A DNA stretch of 23,123 nucleotides from Aquirhabdus sp. (GTDB lineage Bacteria > Pseudomonadota > Gammaproteobacteria > Pseudomonadales > Moraxellaceae), in NCBI GenBank assembly GCA_030150135.1, contig JASLGO010000082.1:1-23123 (forward strand), read 5' to 3'. The notes beneath the pieces were generated by a model. That model saw only the letters and a list, made by a program, of their open reading frames with translations. It ran no database searches and was not told the DNA's origin. Positions 15,431-23,123 of the stretch are shown piece after piece (the stretch's first letter is position 1; every line of letters begins with the position of its first letter). A program made the translations under genes and the position numbers.

Positions 15431-16456
15431 ATGAGAATTTTACATATTGGAAATTTTGGCTATAAGGCTCAAGGTGGAGCTTTTTATAATGTGGACCGAA
15501 AAGTATCTGCTGGTTTTGTCAGAAATAATCATTTTGTCTATGAATATAGTATGCGCGATATGGCGCGTATGTCGACGATTTTTAAAACCAAAAGTATGGG
15601 CGCATCTAAGGCGAATGCAGATGTTTTAAATGTTTGTAGAAATCTTAGGCCTGATCTTGTGTTATTAGGTCACGCACAACTTATTTCGAGTGCAACACTA
15701 CAACAAATTCGTCAGGATTACCCAAAGACTAAAATTGCACTTTGGTATGTCGATCCATTATTCCATGAAGAAAATACGGCTTATATGAAGCCGCTATTCC
15801 CTTATTTGGATGCTATTTTTGCGACCACAGGTGGAGAGTATTTGCAGAAGCTGGCGCCATCTCACGTTATTCGCGCTTATTTCCCGAATCCAGTCGATAT
15901 TTCAGTTGATTCTTTAAAGAATTTTGAACGTCGAGATTTTGAGTATGAGTTAATGTTCTGTGGATCGATTGGAGATTCCGTTTCTCGGCGAGAGTTTATG
16001 GAGGGTGTGCAGGCTGGATTAAAAGATATACCACTCAAGTTTAATGGTTTGTTAGGCTTTCCTGGGCTCAATGGTTTTGAATATTTTGATAATCTTGCCA
16101 ATTCTAGAATGGGATTAAATCATTCGAGACGCAATGATGTGTGCTTATACAGCTCTGATCGTATTGCCCATTTAACGGGAAATGGCTTGCTTGCATTATG
16201 TCCTAAAGTCCCTGAGTTTGATTTGATTTATAAAAAAGATGAAATTGTATACTTCGATGATCTCGAAGATCTGATTAAGTTGGCTCACTATTATCGAAAT
16301 CATCCTGATGAGGCCGCAAAAATTGCAGAAGCGGGTTGGCGTCGTGCTCATAGTAGTTGTAACGCAGACAGAGTCGCGCGTTTTATGGAAGAAACTATTT
16401 TTCAGTTACCGTATACTCAAGACTATGAATGGGTTTCTCATGTTTTTAAAGGTTAG
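15431..16456 (+). CDS. CgeB-like glycosyltransferase
   Basis: This 341-residue protein has an N-terminal domain starting MRILHIGNFGYKAQGGAFYN and containing RPDLVLLGHAQLIS and KIALWYVDPLF. The C-terminal domain resembles the CgeB/Glyco_trans_1_2 type: LMFCGSIGDSVSRREF, SRMGLNHSRRND, then AHLTGNGLLALCPKVPEFDLIYKKDEIVYFDDLEDLI. Such proteins are GT-B glycosyltransferases in surface polysaccharide clusters. Donor and acceptor cannot be deduced. Its ATG lies one base after the ligase-like gene, and the deacetylase gene starts 22 bases after its stop, so it is in the middle of one operon. Confidence 0.85.
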   Translation: MRILHIGNFGYKAQGGAFYNVDRKVSAGFVRNNHFVYEYSMRDMARMSTIFKTKSMGASKANADVLNVCRNLRPDLVLLGHAQLISSATLQQIRQDYPKTKIALWYVDPLFHEENTAYMKPLFPYLDAIFATTGGEYLQKLAPSHVIRAYFPNPVDISVDSLKNFERRDFEYELMFCGSIGDSVSRREFMEGVQAGLKDIPLKFNGLLGFPGLNGFEYFDNLANSRMGLNHSRRNDVCLYSSDRIAHLTGNGLLALCPKVPEFDLIYKKDEIVYFDDLEDLIKLAHYYRNHPDEAAKIAEAGWRRAHSSCNADRVARFMEETIFQLPYTQDYEWVSHVFKG

Positions 16457-16478
16457 TTTTACAGGCTAAGTAAATTTT

Positions 16479-17249
16479 ATGCATATTGTGCTGTTTGCAA
16501 TTTTTTTAATTCTAGTGGTCATCGGTTTGTTCTGGATTTTAGGGCAATACACTTTTTGGCTGCCTCATCGATCTTGGAAAATTCCGCGTATTTTGATGTT
16601 GCATCAAGTTACAGCCGACGAGCCAGCCTCTGGTATGAACATGCAACCTGAAAAATTTGAGCGATTATTGCAGTTATTACACAAGAAAAATATCAAAACA
16701 TTGACCATGTCTGAGTGGTTAGAGCATTCGCAAAGTCAGAAATTGAGTCATCAAAAAGTTGTGGCATTAACTTTTGATGACGGCTTTCTAGATAATTACA
16801 CTGGTGCATTTCCGTTGTTAGAGAAATATCACGCAAAAGCAACGATTTTCCTATCACCAAAATTTGCAGCAATTGAAAAAATGCAGCCTGAACACCTCGC
16901 AATCATGACCAAGAGTGGCTTGGTTGAGTTCGGTGCGCATACGATGACACATCCTAATTTAAATAATATTAGTGATGAGCAGGCGATGCAGGAAATCCTC
17001 GATTCAAAAAAATGGGTCGAGCAGCAGGTAGGTTATTGTTATAACTTTGCGTATCCATTTGGTCGCTTTTCAGCTAAACACATGGATATGGTTAAAGACG
17101 CGGGTTTTCGTAGTGCCGTATCCACAAAAAAGAGAATTCAATCACTAAGTGCAGAAAATCTATATTGTTTGCCTCGTATTAGTATCAGCGGCAAGATGAA
17201 TATGATGCAGTTAAGAATTGCGCTACGAGTAGGGCGTTATCGTCTGTAA
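16479..17249 (+). CDS. Membrane-anchored polysaccharide deacetylase (NodB domain)
   Basis: The 256-residue protein starts with one membrane helix (about 3-24) and then a NodB-type deacetylase domain. The metal and catalytic residues are visible: D100-D101 in LTFDDGF and the zinc histidines H154 and H158 in GAHTMTHPN. The AYPFGRF stretch (191-197) forms part of the active-site groove. It would remove N-acetyl groups from an amino sugar of the core, probably on the inner membrane. A gene of this type, called pda1, occurs in Acinetobacter outer-core loci. The ATG lacks a strong ribosome site and lies 22 bases after the preceding stop. Confidence 0.92.
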   Translation: MHIVLFAIFLILVVIGLFWILGQYTFWLPHRSWKIPRILMLHQVTADEPASGMNMQPEKFERLLQLLHKKNIKTLTMSEWLEHSQSQKLSHQKVVALTFDDGFLDNYTGAFPLLEKYHAKATIFLSPKFAAIEKMQPEHLAIMTKSGLVEFGAHTMTHPNLNNISDEQAMQEILDSKKWVEQQVGYCYNFAYPFGRFSAKHMDMVKDAGFRSAVSTKKRIQSLSAENLYCLPRISISGKMNMMQLRIALRVGRYRL

Positions 17250-17272
17250 ATAGGTATTAGGGTGTGGATAAT

Positions 17273-18052
17273 ATGAGTAAAATACCTGTCAGTGTGGCCG
17301 TAATTTGTAAGAATGAGGCCCATAATATTGGTCGATTGCTGGAAAGCGTGCGTGATTTTGCTGAAATTGTGGTGGTGGATTCTGGAAGTACGGATGATAC
17401 GCTTGCGATAGCTCGTCAATATACCAACAAAGTGTATAGCCATGAATGGATGGGGGATGGTCCTCAACGGCAGATAGCGATTGGTTATTGCACCGAGAAT
17501 TGGGTACTTAATCTGGATGCTGATGAGGTCGTCACAGAAGCATTAAAGCAAGAAATTATTAAAGCCATTGCTGACCCTCGTTTTTATGCGTATCGTTTGA
17601 AATTCAATGATTATTTTATGAGTGGCTTTCATTCAAGCTGGACACGAATGAATGCAAAAGTCCGGATGTTCCGCAAAGATAGTGTTCATTTTCAGCAAAA
17701 AATTGTGCATGCCAGTGCGCCAGAGGTTCATGGTCGTACTGGTCAATTGAAAAATCCCGTCATGCACTATGGGGATTTAACGATTGAGAATAAATTAAAA
17801 AAGAACAATATCTATTCTGGTTTGATGGTTGAAGATAAAGTTCAGCATGACAAAAAGAACAGCATGATCAAGCTGGTTCTTGTGTTTCCTTCAGTTTTCT
17901 TTAAGTCATATGTCTTGCGCCGTAATTTTTTAAATGGAAGGCGTGGGTTTATCGGTAGCATGATTAATGCATTTTATGCTTTTCTGAAAGAAGCCAAGCT
18001 TTATGAGTATTATCTGGCAAAACAACTTTCAGACGAAAAAAACACGAAGTAA
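17273..18052 (+). CDS. GT2-family core glycosyltransferase, WaaE/LgtF-like
   Basis: A single GT-A domain of family GT2 fills the protein: SVAVICKNEAHNIGRLLESV, EIVVVDSGSTDDT, the GDGPQRQ segment, and NWVLNLDADEVVTEAL with the metal-binding DAD. This matches the WaaE/KdtX/LgtF group, which adds glucose to inner-core heptose or Kdo. I chose the ATG at 17273 because AGGG lies 10 bases upstream; a GTG three codons earlier (17264) is possible. It closes the tightly packed first part of the cluster, 23 bases after the deacetylase gene. The sugar and linkage are inferred from the family only. Confidence 0.92.
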   Translation: MSKIPVSVAVICKNEAHNIGRLLESVRDFAEIVVVDSGSTDDTLAIARQYTNKVYSHEWMGDGPQRQIAIGYCTENWVLNLDADEVVTEALKQEIIKAIADPRFYAYRLKFNDYFMSGFHSSWTRMNAKVRMFRKDSVHFQQKIVHASAPEVHGRTGQLKNPVMHYGDLTIENKLKKNNIYSGLMVEDKVQHDKKNSMIKLVLVFPSVFFKSYVLRRNFLNGRRGFIGSMINAFYAFLKEAKLYEYYLAKQLSDEKNTK

Positions 18053-18173
18053 TAGCGCTTAATATTCTGATAACCAAATATGGTCAAAATATGGAAAAAA
18101 TGTGAATAAAAGTTAATATAAACCGAGTAAACTATGCGAATTGTTCTAACAAAAAGTATAGTTGCTCACGTTT

Positions 18174-19121
18174 ATGAATGCATTTTTTCGTTTCTTTTTA
18201 CAAATGTGGCATCACTGGCAGCAATCCCACGTTCGCCGGATCGGTCGCAGTACAGATAAGAAAGAAGAAAAAGGACTACGACAACAATGGTTTTTATTAA
18301 CAGGATCAGCAAGCCAGTCAAAAATTGTGCAGCGTCCAGATTTAAAAACGCTTAATCCAATTTATCCTCCTGATAATGCTTTTTGGGCTGATCCATTTGT
18401 ATGGGTTCGTGATGGGAAGCGTTATATATTTTTTGAAGATCTACCTTTTAAAGTGGGGCGAGGTCGGATTAGTGTCATAGAGGTTGATGAAAAAGGGACG
18501 CCGATTGGTGATTTCACACCCGTTTTAGAAACACCGCATCATTTGTCATATCCTTTCTTGTTTGAATATCAGGGTGAGCTATACATGATGCCTGAACAGA
18601 CTGAGGTAAAACGCCTTGATCTGTATCGATGCACTGAGTTTCCGCATCAATGGGTGTTTGAAAAGACATTAATTGATGGGATCAAAATTGCCGATGCCAC
18701 CTTATTTGAAAAAGATGGGCGGTGGTGGATATTTTGTGCAGCTAAACAGGGTAAGATTAGAATTAATGAATCTCTATTTGCCTTTTATGCAGATAGTCCG
18801 TTATCAACACAATGGACCGCACATGCTGCAAATCCTTTGATTCGTGACTTGCGTTTTGGTCGCCAAGGTGGGCGTATTTTTCGCGATGAAACAGGGCGCT
18901 TATTTCGTCCCTCACAGGATTGCCTGCGTCGTTATGGGCATGGTCTGAATTTAAGTGAGATTCAGGTTTTGACACCAACAGATTATGCGGAATCCTTGGT
19001 TTGGCGAGTGAGTGGTGACGAAATCGGAGAACGTGCAGTTCATCACTTAGATTGGCAAGATGGTTTAATGGTGATGGATGCACAGCGATTGGTGGCGCAA
19101 ACTGAGATAAACTCTAAATAA
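18174..19121 (+). CDS. GINT1 N-terminal-type beta-propeller protein (glycosyl-hydrolase-like)
   Basis: The 315-residue protein has a basic, amphipathic N-terminus followed by repeated propeller-like segments: NAFWADPFVWVRDGKRYIFFED, SYPFLFEYQGELYMMPE, IADATLFEKDGRWWIFCA and RLFRPSQDC. This is the domain found at the N-terminus of plant glucosamine inositolphosphorylceramide transferase 1, here without any GT64 domain. It resembles five-bladed GH43/GH32-type folds, and a similar gene, called ghy, occurs in Acinetobacter outer-core loci. Its activity is unknown. A TTG at 18162 directly follows an in-frame stop, so the ATG at 18174 is preferred, though neither has a ribosome site. The 121-base AT-rich gap upstream may carry an internal promoter. 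Confidence 0.82.
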   Translation: MNAFFRFFLQMWHHWQQSHVRRIGRSTDKKEEKGLRQQWFLLTGSASQSKIVQRPDLKTLNPIYPPDNAFWADPFVWVRDGKRYIFFEDLPFKVGRGRISVIEVDEKGTPIGDFTPVLETPHHLSYPFLFEYQGELYMMPEQTEVKRLDLYRCTEFPHQWVFEKTLIDGIKIADATLFEKDGRWWIFCAAKQGKIRINESLFAFYADSPLSTQWTAHAANPLIRDLRFGRQGGRIFRDETGRLFRPSQDCLRRYGHGLNLSEIQVLTPTDYAESLVWRVSGDEIGERAVHHLDWQDGLMVMDAQRLVAQTEINSK

Positions 19122-19142
19122 TAATCCCGCTTTGAGTCAGAG

Positions 19143-20255
19143 ATGTCAAAGATAGCAATCGTTTTACCTCCCCGTGAATATTTTCGGAAAGCTGATTCTG
19201 GTGCTGTGGCATTGACAGTCTATGATTTTCTAAAGGCGAGTCGTTTTAGAACTGATTCAATCGTATTTGGCGGATATCCAGAACATTTTGATGACGTCAA
19301 ATATCAGTATATTGATGCCAAATTTCATTGGTTATTGGGTCGTAATCGCGCATATGCGAGATCTTGTATTGCCCATATCAAGCAAGACAAACAACTACAA
19401 TTAATTGAAGTTCATAATCGTGTGGCATTAGCGTTAGCGATTAAGAAGGCTTTACCTGAATGTCGAGTGGCATTACACATTCACAATGATCCCCATAGCA
19501 TGGCTGGTGCAAAAACAGCATCTGAACGCGAAAAATTATTGCGGAGTTTGGATGTTGCATATTGTGTCAGTTATTACGTTCGTGACCGTTTGTTGGATGG
19601 TGTTTCTGACGAATTAAAGGCACGTGCTCAGGTTGTTTATAATGCAATTGAATCTAATCAAGCCAGTGAAATAGATACGCTGCGTCAACCGTGGATTGTC
19701 TATGCAGGACGATTTATTCCAGAAAAAGGCGTCTTTGAGTTTGCACAAGCATTAGCTCAAATTCTGCTGTTGTATCCCGAGTGGAAGGCTGTTTTTTTAG
19801 GTGCACGAGGATTCGGCCATCAAGCTGGTCAGTCTGAATATGAACAATCCGTTTATGCCAAACTTGAGCATGTTGCTGATCAAATCGAGTTTCGTGGGCA
19901 TGTCCAGCATCATGAGGTGATGCAAGTGTTTAATCAGGCATCTATCGCAGTCACTCCATCCACAGGAGCTGAGGCCTTTGGTCGTACTGCATTGGAGGCG
20001 ATGGATGCTGGATGTGCTGTAGTGACATCATCGAGCGGCGGTTTAAAAGAGGTCGCAGGTGATGCTGCTATTGTGGTGGACTCCGTAACATCAGAAACGC
20101 TTATTTCTGCGATAACACCATTGATCAAGAATAGTTTATTGCGCGAAAGTTGTGCAGAAAAATGCCAACAATATGTTCGGAATACTTTTTCTTTGTCGGT
20201 TCAAGTTGCACATTTGGATGGCATACGAGCAGGATTACTTGAGTCAATATCTTGA
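19143..20255 (+). CDS. GT4-family glycosyltransferase
   Basis: This is a 370-residue GT-B glycosyltransferase. The N-terminal domain begins SKIAIVLPPREYFRKADSGAVAL. The C-terminal domain has IVYAGRFIPEKGVFEFAQAL, FRGHVQHHEVMQVF and the E-x7-E motif in EAFGRTALEAMDAGCAVV, which binds the activated sugar with retention of configuration. It probably adds a hexose or amino sugar to the growing core; donor and acceptor are not readable. It starts 21 bases after the propeller gene and is likely co-transcribed with it. Confidence 0.92.
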   Translation: MSKIAIVLPPREYFRKADSGAVALTVYDFLKASRFRTDSIVFGGYPEHFDDVKYQYIDAKFHWLLGRNRAYARSCIAHIKQDKQLQLIEVHNRVALALAIKKALPECRVALHIHNDPHSMAGAKTASEREKLLRSLDVAYCVSYYVRDRLLDGVSDELKARAQVVYNAIESNQASEIDTLRQPWIVYAGRFIPEKGVFEFAQALAQILLLYPEWKAVFLGARGFGHQAGQSEYEQSVYAKLEHVADQIEFRGHVQHHEVMQVFNQASIAVTPSTGAEAFGRTALEAMDAGCAVVTSSSGGLKEVAGDAAIVVDSVTSETLISAITPLIKNSLLRESCAEKCQQYVRNTFSLSVQVAHLDGIRAGLLESIS

Positions 20256-20314
20256 TGTGATAAACAAAGTTTAACTTTCACAAGATGCTCTTTTTAAGTG
20301 ATACTGCTGCATCA

Positions 20315-20336
20315 TTTTTAACAACGTTTTTAACAA
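20315..20336 (+). repeat. Short direct repeat TTTTTAACAA, two copies
   Basis: TTTTTAACAA occurs at 20315-20324 and again at 20327-20336, a 12-bp step. A related TTTTTAAGTG lies at 20291-20300. They are in the 154-base gap before the last glycosyltransferase gene, which probably holds a promoter. In AT-rich DNA this may be chance. Confidence 0.3.
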
Positions 20337-20409
20337 AAATTATTGTGAGTAAGATTTGCGGGATCTAAATCCAAGCAAATAGAGTCATGCAATTCTTAGG
20401 GATTAAAAA

Positions 20410-21429
20410 ATGCATATCTGTCAAATCGTATCCAGTTGGGGCAATGGTGGTCTGGAAAAGCACGTCATTGAGCTCAGTAATGCATTGAGTTTACAGCATA
20501 AAGTTACTGTAATTGTTCATCCTGTTATCCAAAATAGTTTTGCGCCAACTGTCAATGTTGTGGTGGTTGACTTTGATCAACCGCGCTGGTCTCCACGTTT
20601 ATATTGGCAACTCTTACAAATTTTTAAAACGTTACAGCCTGATATTATTCATACACAAGCAAACAAGGCCGCGCTACTTGTTGCGCGCTTACGTCCATGG
20701 CTCAAATTTAAAACCGGTTATATTGCAACTTTGCATAATCAAAAAGACAGTACAGCAATGTATGAAACTTTTGATCGCGTGATTGTGGTGAGTTCGCGAT
20801 TGGTGTCTTTGGTCAAACGTGCGCCTGTGACAGTGATTCATAACGGTATTACACCGCCTGAACCAGTATCTGGTGGAAGATCATATTTAGTTGAGCAATA
20901 TGGTCTGGATGCGTCAAAACCGATTTGGATGGCTGTTGGTCGATTGGTTGAGGCGAAGGGGTTTGATTTATTAATAGAGGCGATTCGTGATCAAGATCTT
21001 CAAGTCATTATTATCGGTGATGGGCCGCTTAATAAAGATTTGGTAGGTCAAGCGAAGAAAAGTAATGCCAATGTTGTTTTTGCGGGATGGTGTGATAACT
21101 CGCAAAATTTGCTGGCTGTTGCAGATGCACTGGTGATTTCTTCTCGTAATGAAGGCGGACCATATACTTTAGTTGAGGCGTTATTGGCTCGTGTGCCTGT
21201 TATGGCGACTGATGTCGGGATGGTTTCTGAGTTCTTACCTGCTGAGTACATTGTGCCTGTGGGTGATGTGAAGGCGCTAGGCGAAAAAATACTTTGGGCA
21301 AATACTCACATGGATGAATGGCGTGCTGCAATGGAGCCTGTTTGGAAAAATGCTCAAGAAAATCTCACGCTAGATGCTGTGATTACAAAAACAATAGCGG
21401 CTTACAATAGTATTTTGCCAACAAAGTAA
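20410..21429 (+). CDS. GT4-family glycosyltransferase, last gene of the core cluster
   Basis: The 339-residue protein is a GT-B enzyme of family GT4. Its N-terminus, HICQIVSSWGNGGLEKHVIELSNAL, has the glycine-rich acceptor loop. The C-terminal domain has WMAVGRLVEAKGFDLLIEAI, VVFAGWCDN and the E-x7-E motif in EGGPYTLVEALLARVPVMA. This resembles WaaG/WabH-like core transferases, but the sugar is unknown. An AGGGA ribosome site lies 8 bases before the ATG. The 154-base gap upstream suggests its own promoter. No aspS gene follows, unlike the published Acinetobacter baumannii outer-core layout. Confidence 0.92.
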   Translation: MHICQIVSSWGNGGLEKHVIELSNALSLQHKVTVIVHPVIQNSFAPTVNVVVVDFDQPRWSPRLYWQLLQIFKTLQPDIIHTQANKAALLVARLRPWLKFKTGYIATLHNQKDSTAMYETFDRVIVVSSRLVSLVKRAPVTVIHNGITPPEPVSGGRSYLVEQYGLDASKPIWMAVGRLVEAKGFDLLIEAIRDQDLQVIIIGDGPLNKDLVGQAKKSNANVVFAGWCDNSQNLLAVADALVISSRNEGGPYTLVEALLARVPVMATDVGMVSEFLPAEYIVPVGDVKALGEKILWANTHMDEWRAAMEPVWKNAQENLTLDAVITKTIAAYNSILPTK

Positions 21430-21475
21430 GCTTTCTGACAAAGTGGATAAGAGCTTGGTGAGAGAATAATTTTGT

Positions 21476-21509
21476 TGAACAATGTCTGATAAAGTAAAGA
21501 CATTGTTCA
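21476..21509. repeat. Perfect 11-bp inverted repeat
   Basis: TGAACAATGTC (21476-21486) and GACATTGTTCA (21499-21509) are perfect inverted copies separated by 12 bases. No T run follows on either strand, so this is not a standard terminator. It lies 45-78 bases before the DJ-1/PfpI gene and could be an operator or an mRNA hairpin in that gene's leader. Confidence 0.55.
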
Positions 21510-21553
21510 TTCATATATTCTTATTGCCAAAGTCCTAATCAACGAAGAGCGCC

Positions 21554-22441
21554 ATGATGAGCCATAATCCGCGTCAGAAAGTTGTCATTATTCCGATTCC
21601 AAATCAAGATTTTGATCCAACCGAGGTGGCGGTACCGTGGAAGGTACTCATCGATCTCGGCTATAAGGTTGTTTTTGCAACACCTGATGGTGGTTCAGCA
21701 GCCGCAGATGCCTTCATGGTGACAGGCGAGGAGCTGGATCTCTGGGGAAAAATCCCATTATTAAAAAAAGCAAAACTCGTGGGTTTGATGCTTCGTGCAG
21801 ATCAACGTGGGCGCGCAGCGTATGCGGCTTTGACCAAAGATCCTGCTTTTTTAGCACCACTTAAATATAGCGATTTACGGGTTGAAGATTACGATGGTCT
21901 CGTGTTACCTGGTGGACATCGTGCGCGTGGGATGCGTGCTTTTTTAGACAGTAAAACTCTGCAGGATTTTGTGGGTGGTTTTTTTGATTCAAGAAAACCT
22001 GTGGCAGCGATTTGTCATGGTGTTGTTTTAGCCGCGCGAAGTATTTCACCTTCGACTGGTAAATCAGTTTTGTTTGGACGAAAAACAACTGCACTCACTT
22101 GGAAGATGGAAAGCACCGCTTCAACGTTGATGAAGTTCTTTGGTCGGGTTTGGGATGCGGATTATTATCGGACGTATACAGAAGAACAGGGTGAACCAGT
22201 TGGTTATCGTGGTGTACAGGCAGAAGTGACACGAGCTTTGGCGCAACCAGAAGACTTCTTAGATGCAACTGCCGATATGTCTGATTTCTTCCGTAAAGAC
22301 AGCGGTCTATTCCGCGATAGTGTTGAGGATGCGCGCGCATCATTTATCGTTGAAGATGGAAATTATATTTCTGCGCGTTGGCCTGGGGATGCTCATCAGT
22401 TCGCGCTGGCTTTTGCACGACGACTTGAAGCATCCGATTAG
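21554..22441 (+). CDS. DJ-1/PfpI-superfamily protein (class I glutamine amidotransferase-like)
   Basis: The 295-residue protein has the DJ-1/PfpI core. It shows an N-terminal KVVIIPIPNQDFDPTEVAVPWKVL with the conserved Glu (E24), a DGLVLPGGH turn (115-122) and the nucleophile elbow AAICHG with C154 followed by H155. An insertion of about 45 residues after the second strand and a long C-terminal extension make it larger than PfpI and nearer the Hsp31 class in size. Members act as glyoxalases, deglycases, chaperones or hydrolases, and sequence does not tell which. An ATG at 21557 is an alternative start. It ends 22 bases from the convergent lipoprotein gene and is probably unrelated to the core cluster. 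Confidence 0.88.
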   Translation: MMSHNPRQKVVIIPIPNQDFDPTEVAVPWKVLIDLGYKVVFATPDGGSAAADAFMVTGEELDLWGKIPLLKKAKLVGLMLRADQRGRAAYAALTKDPAFLAPLKYSDLRVEDYDGLVLPGGHRARGMRAFLDSKTLQDFVGGFFDSRKPVAAICHGVVLAARSISPSTGKSVLFGRKTTALTWKMESTASTLMKFFGRVWDADYYRTYTEEQGEPVGYRGVQAEVTRALAQPEDFLDATADMSDFFRKDSGLFRDSVEDARASFIVEDGNYISARWPGDAHQFALAFARRLEASD

Positions 22442-22463
22442 CCAGTTTTATGCCATTAACTCA

Positions 22464-22832
22464 TTAACTAAAGTGGGCTGCACCGCGCAAAACAATCCAG
22501 CCTTGCTGACCGTTACCCAGATCGCCTTTGGTGAGTGTGAGTGTTGTTTTTTGTTCATGCTGACCAATGAGTGGTAAGGTTAAGTCGATATCAACTTTGC
22601 AATCGAATTGCCCTTTCACCTCAGATTCTTTGCACTCGATTTTTTTAAGATCGTTGACCTTGATCGCCATTTGGTCGCCACCAAATTTACGCGTTAGGCT
22701 GTTAGTCTGATCAACTTCGTGGGTATATGCATCTTTAATATTGCTTTCTGATGGCTCGCGAGAACAACCAGCTAATAAAGTCGTCGCTGCGATCATGAAA
22801 ATAACGGATGAAGTTTGTGTAATTTTTTTCAA
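22464..22832 (-). CDS. Small lipoprotein of unknown function
   Basis: The 122-residue protein has a lipoprotein signal peptide, basic MKK then a hydrophobic segment and lipobox LLAGC with C23 as the lipid-bearing cysteine. Ser-Arg follow it, which suggests outer-membrane sorting. The mature part has two cysteines (in KKIECKESE and GQFDCKVDID) that could form a disulfide, and a strand-rich pattern. I do not recognise the family. The start is a TTG, supported by an AAGG ribosome site 9 bases upstream. It is convergent with the DJ-1/PfpI gene. Confidence 0.85.
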   Translation of the reverse strand: MKKITQTSSVIFMIAATTLLAGCSREPSESNIKDAYTHEVDQTNSLTRKFGGDQMAIKVNDLKKIECKESEVKGQFDCKVDIDLTLPLIGQHEQKTTLTLTKGDLGNGQQGWIVLRGAAHFS

Positions 22833-23055
22833 TGGAAGTGACCTTGATGTTTATGATGTCATTCATCCAATCATAACATTGCTTTGTTAAAACTGTCTGT
22901 ATCAGAATTTTGACTATACAAAAATTAGAGATTTCATTGATTTAATTAATTTACACCATAGTCATAAATTGACTTATGAACATGTGAGTGATAGGTTCGC
23001 AGCAGTGTTTTATTGAATTTAATTAAACAAATAAAATCATTAAAAAGGAATTTTT

Positions 23056-23123
23056 ATGTACCAAGCAGGATGGGGTAAACAAGAGATTTCCATTCAGCCT
23101 CAAGGCTATGCGATGTTTGGTTA
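23056..23123 (+). CDS. Start of a probable neutral/alkaline ceramidase-like protein (partial)
   Basis: Only 22 codons and two further bases are in the window. The ATG has a good AAGGA ribosome site. The sequence YQAGWGKQEISIQPQGYAMFG resembles the first strand of the neutral ceramidase N-terminal domain, where a Gly-rich start is followed by an I-T/S-P-like turn and a M-x-G-Y motif. No signal peptide is seen. The assignment rests on this short stretch and needs the downstream sequence. The 223-base gap upstream is AT-rich and contains a TTGACT at about 22909 and another at 22971 that could be -35 elements, without convincing -10 partners. Confidence 0.5.
   Translation, partial: MYQAGWGKQEISIQPQGYAMFG

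Noticed and set aside
18053..18173. Defined promoter before the propeller gene
   Set aside because: The gap is AT-rich and many near-matches exist, but none has both good hexamers and good spacing, so I do not mark one.
1..23123. CRISPR array, prophage, integrase, transposase or tRNA genes
   Set aside because: No regularly spaced repeats, no mobile-element proteins and no cloverleaf-like sequence were found on either strand.

Overview
The window looks like chromosomal DNA of a gammaproteobacterium in the Moraxellaceae, most likely Acinetobacter or a close relative. The best evidence is the order glnE, ilvE, then a run of surface-sugar genes (ELM1-like, O-antigen-ligase-like, glycosyltransferases, NodB-type deacetylase, GINT1-like propeller). 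This resembles the lipooligosaccharide outer-core (OC) locus that follows ilvE in Acinetobacter. The DNA is moderately AT-rich. No rRNA, tRNA, CRISPR array, integrase or transposase was seen. The species call is inference from gene content, not from a search.

Layout. Positions 1-1670 hold a secreted small protein and a membrane protein with a coiled coil and a double zinc ribbon, ending at a clear terminator. Positions 1766-3766 are a two-gene operon, a GT4 glycosyltransferase overlapping a PAP2 phosphatase, behind four GTCA-core heptamers spaced exactly 11 bp apart. That is the layout of two tandem PhoB boxes, with a -10-like hexamer at the canonical distance. I read it as a phosphate-starvation operon, probably for phosphate-free glycolipid synthesis, and consider it the most interesting part of the window. 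Positions 3868-6647 hold a four-helix membrane protein, a Bcr/CflA-type exporter, the fluoride channel gene crcB and a solitary gcvH. Positions 6676-6803 are a nested palindromic repeat.

Positions 6922-12047 hold a metC-like PLP enzyme, a small minus-strand pair (unknown protein and DUF4288 protein), and glnE. ilvE (start moved to a GTG at 12115) follows, then a core-oligosaccharide cluster at 13257-21429. In order this encodes an ELM1-family protein, an O-antigen-ligase-like membrane protein, a CgeB-like glycosyltransferase, a membrane-anchored polysaccharide deacetylase, a WaaE/LgtF-like GT2, a stand-alone GINT1-N propeller protein and two GT4 glycosyltransferases. The first five are tightly packed; the last three follow gaps that could hold internal promoters. 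The window ends with a DJ-1/PfpI protein, a small lipoprotein on the minus strand and the first codons of a probable ceramidase-like protein.

How the genes fit together. The core cluster would assemble and trim the sugars on lipid A-core, and the Pho-linked operon would change the lipid head groups of the envelope when phosphate is scarce. glnE (control of glutamine synthetase), ilvE (branched-chain transamination), metC (sulfur amino acids) and gcvH (one-carbon/lipoyl metabolism) are ordinary housekeeping genes around them.
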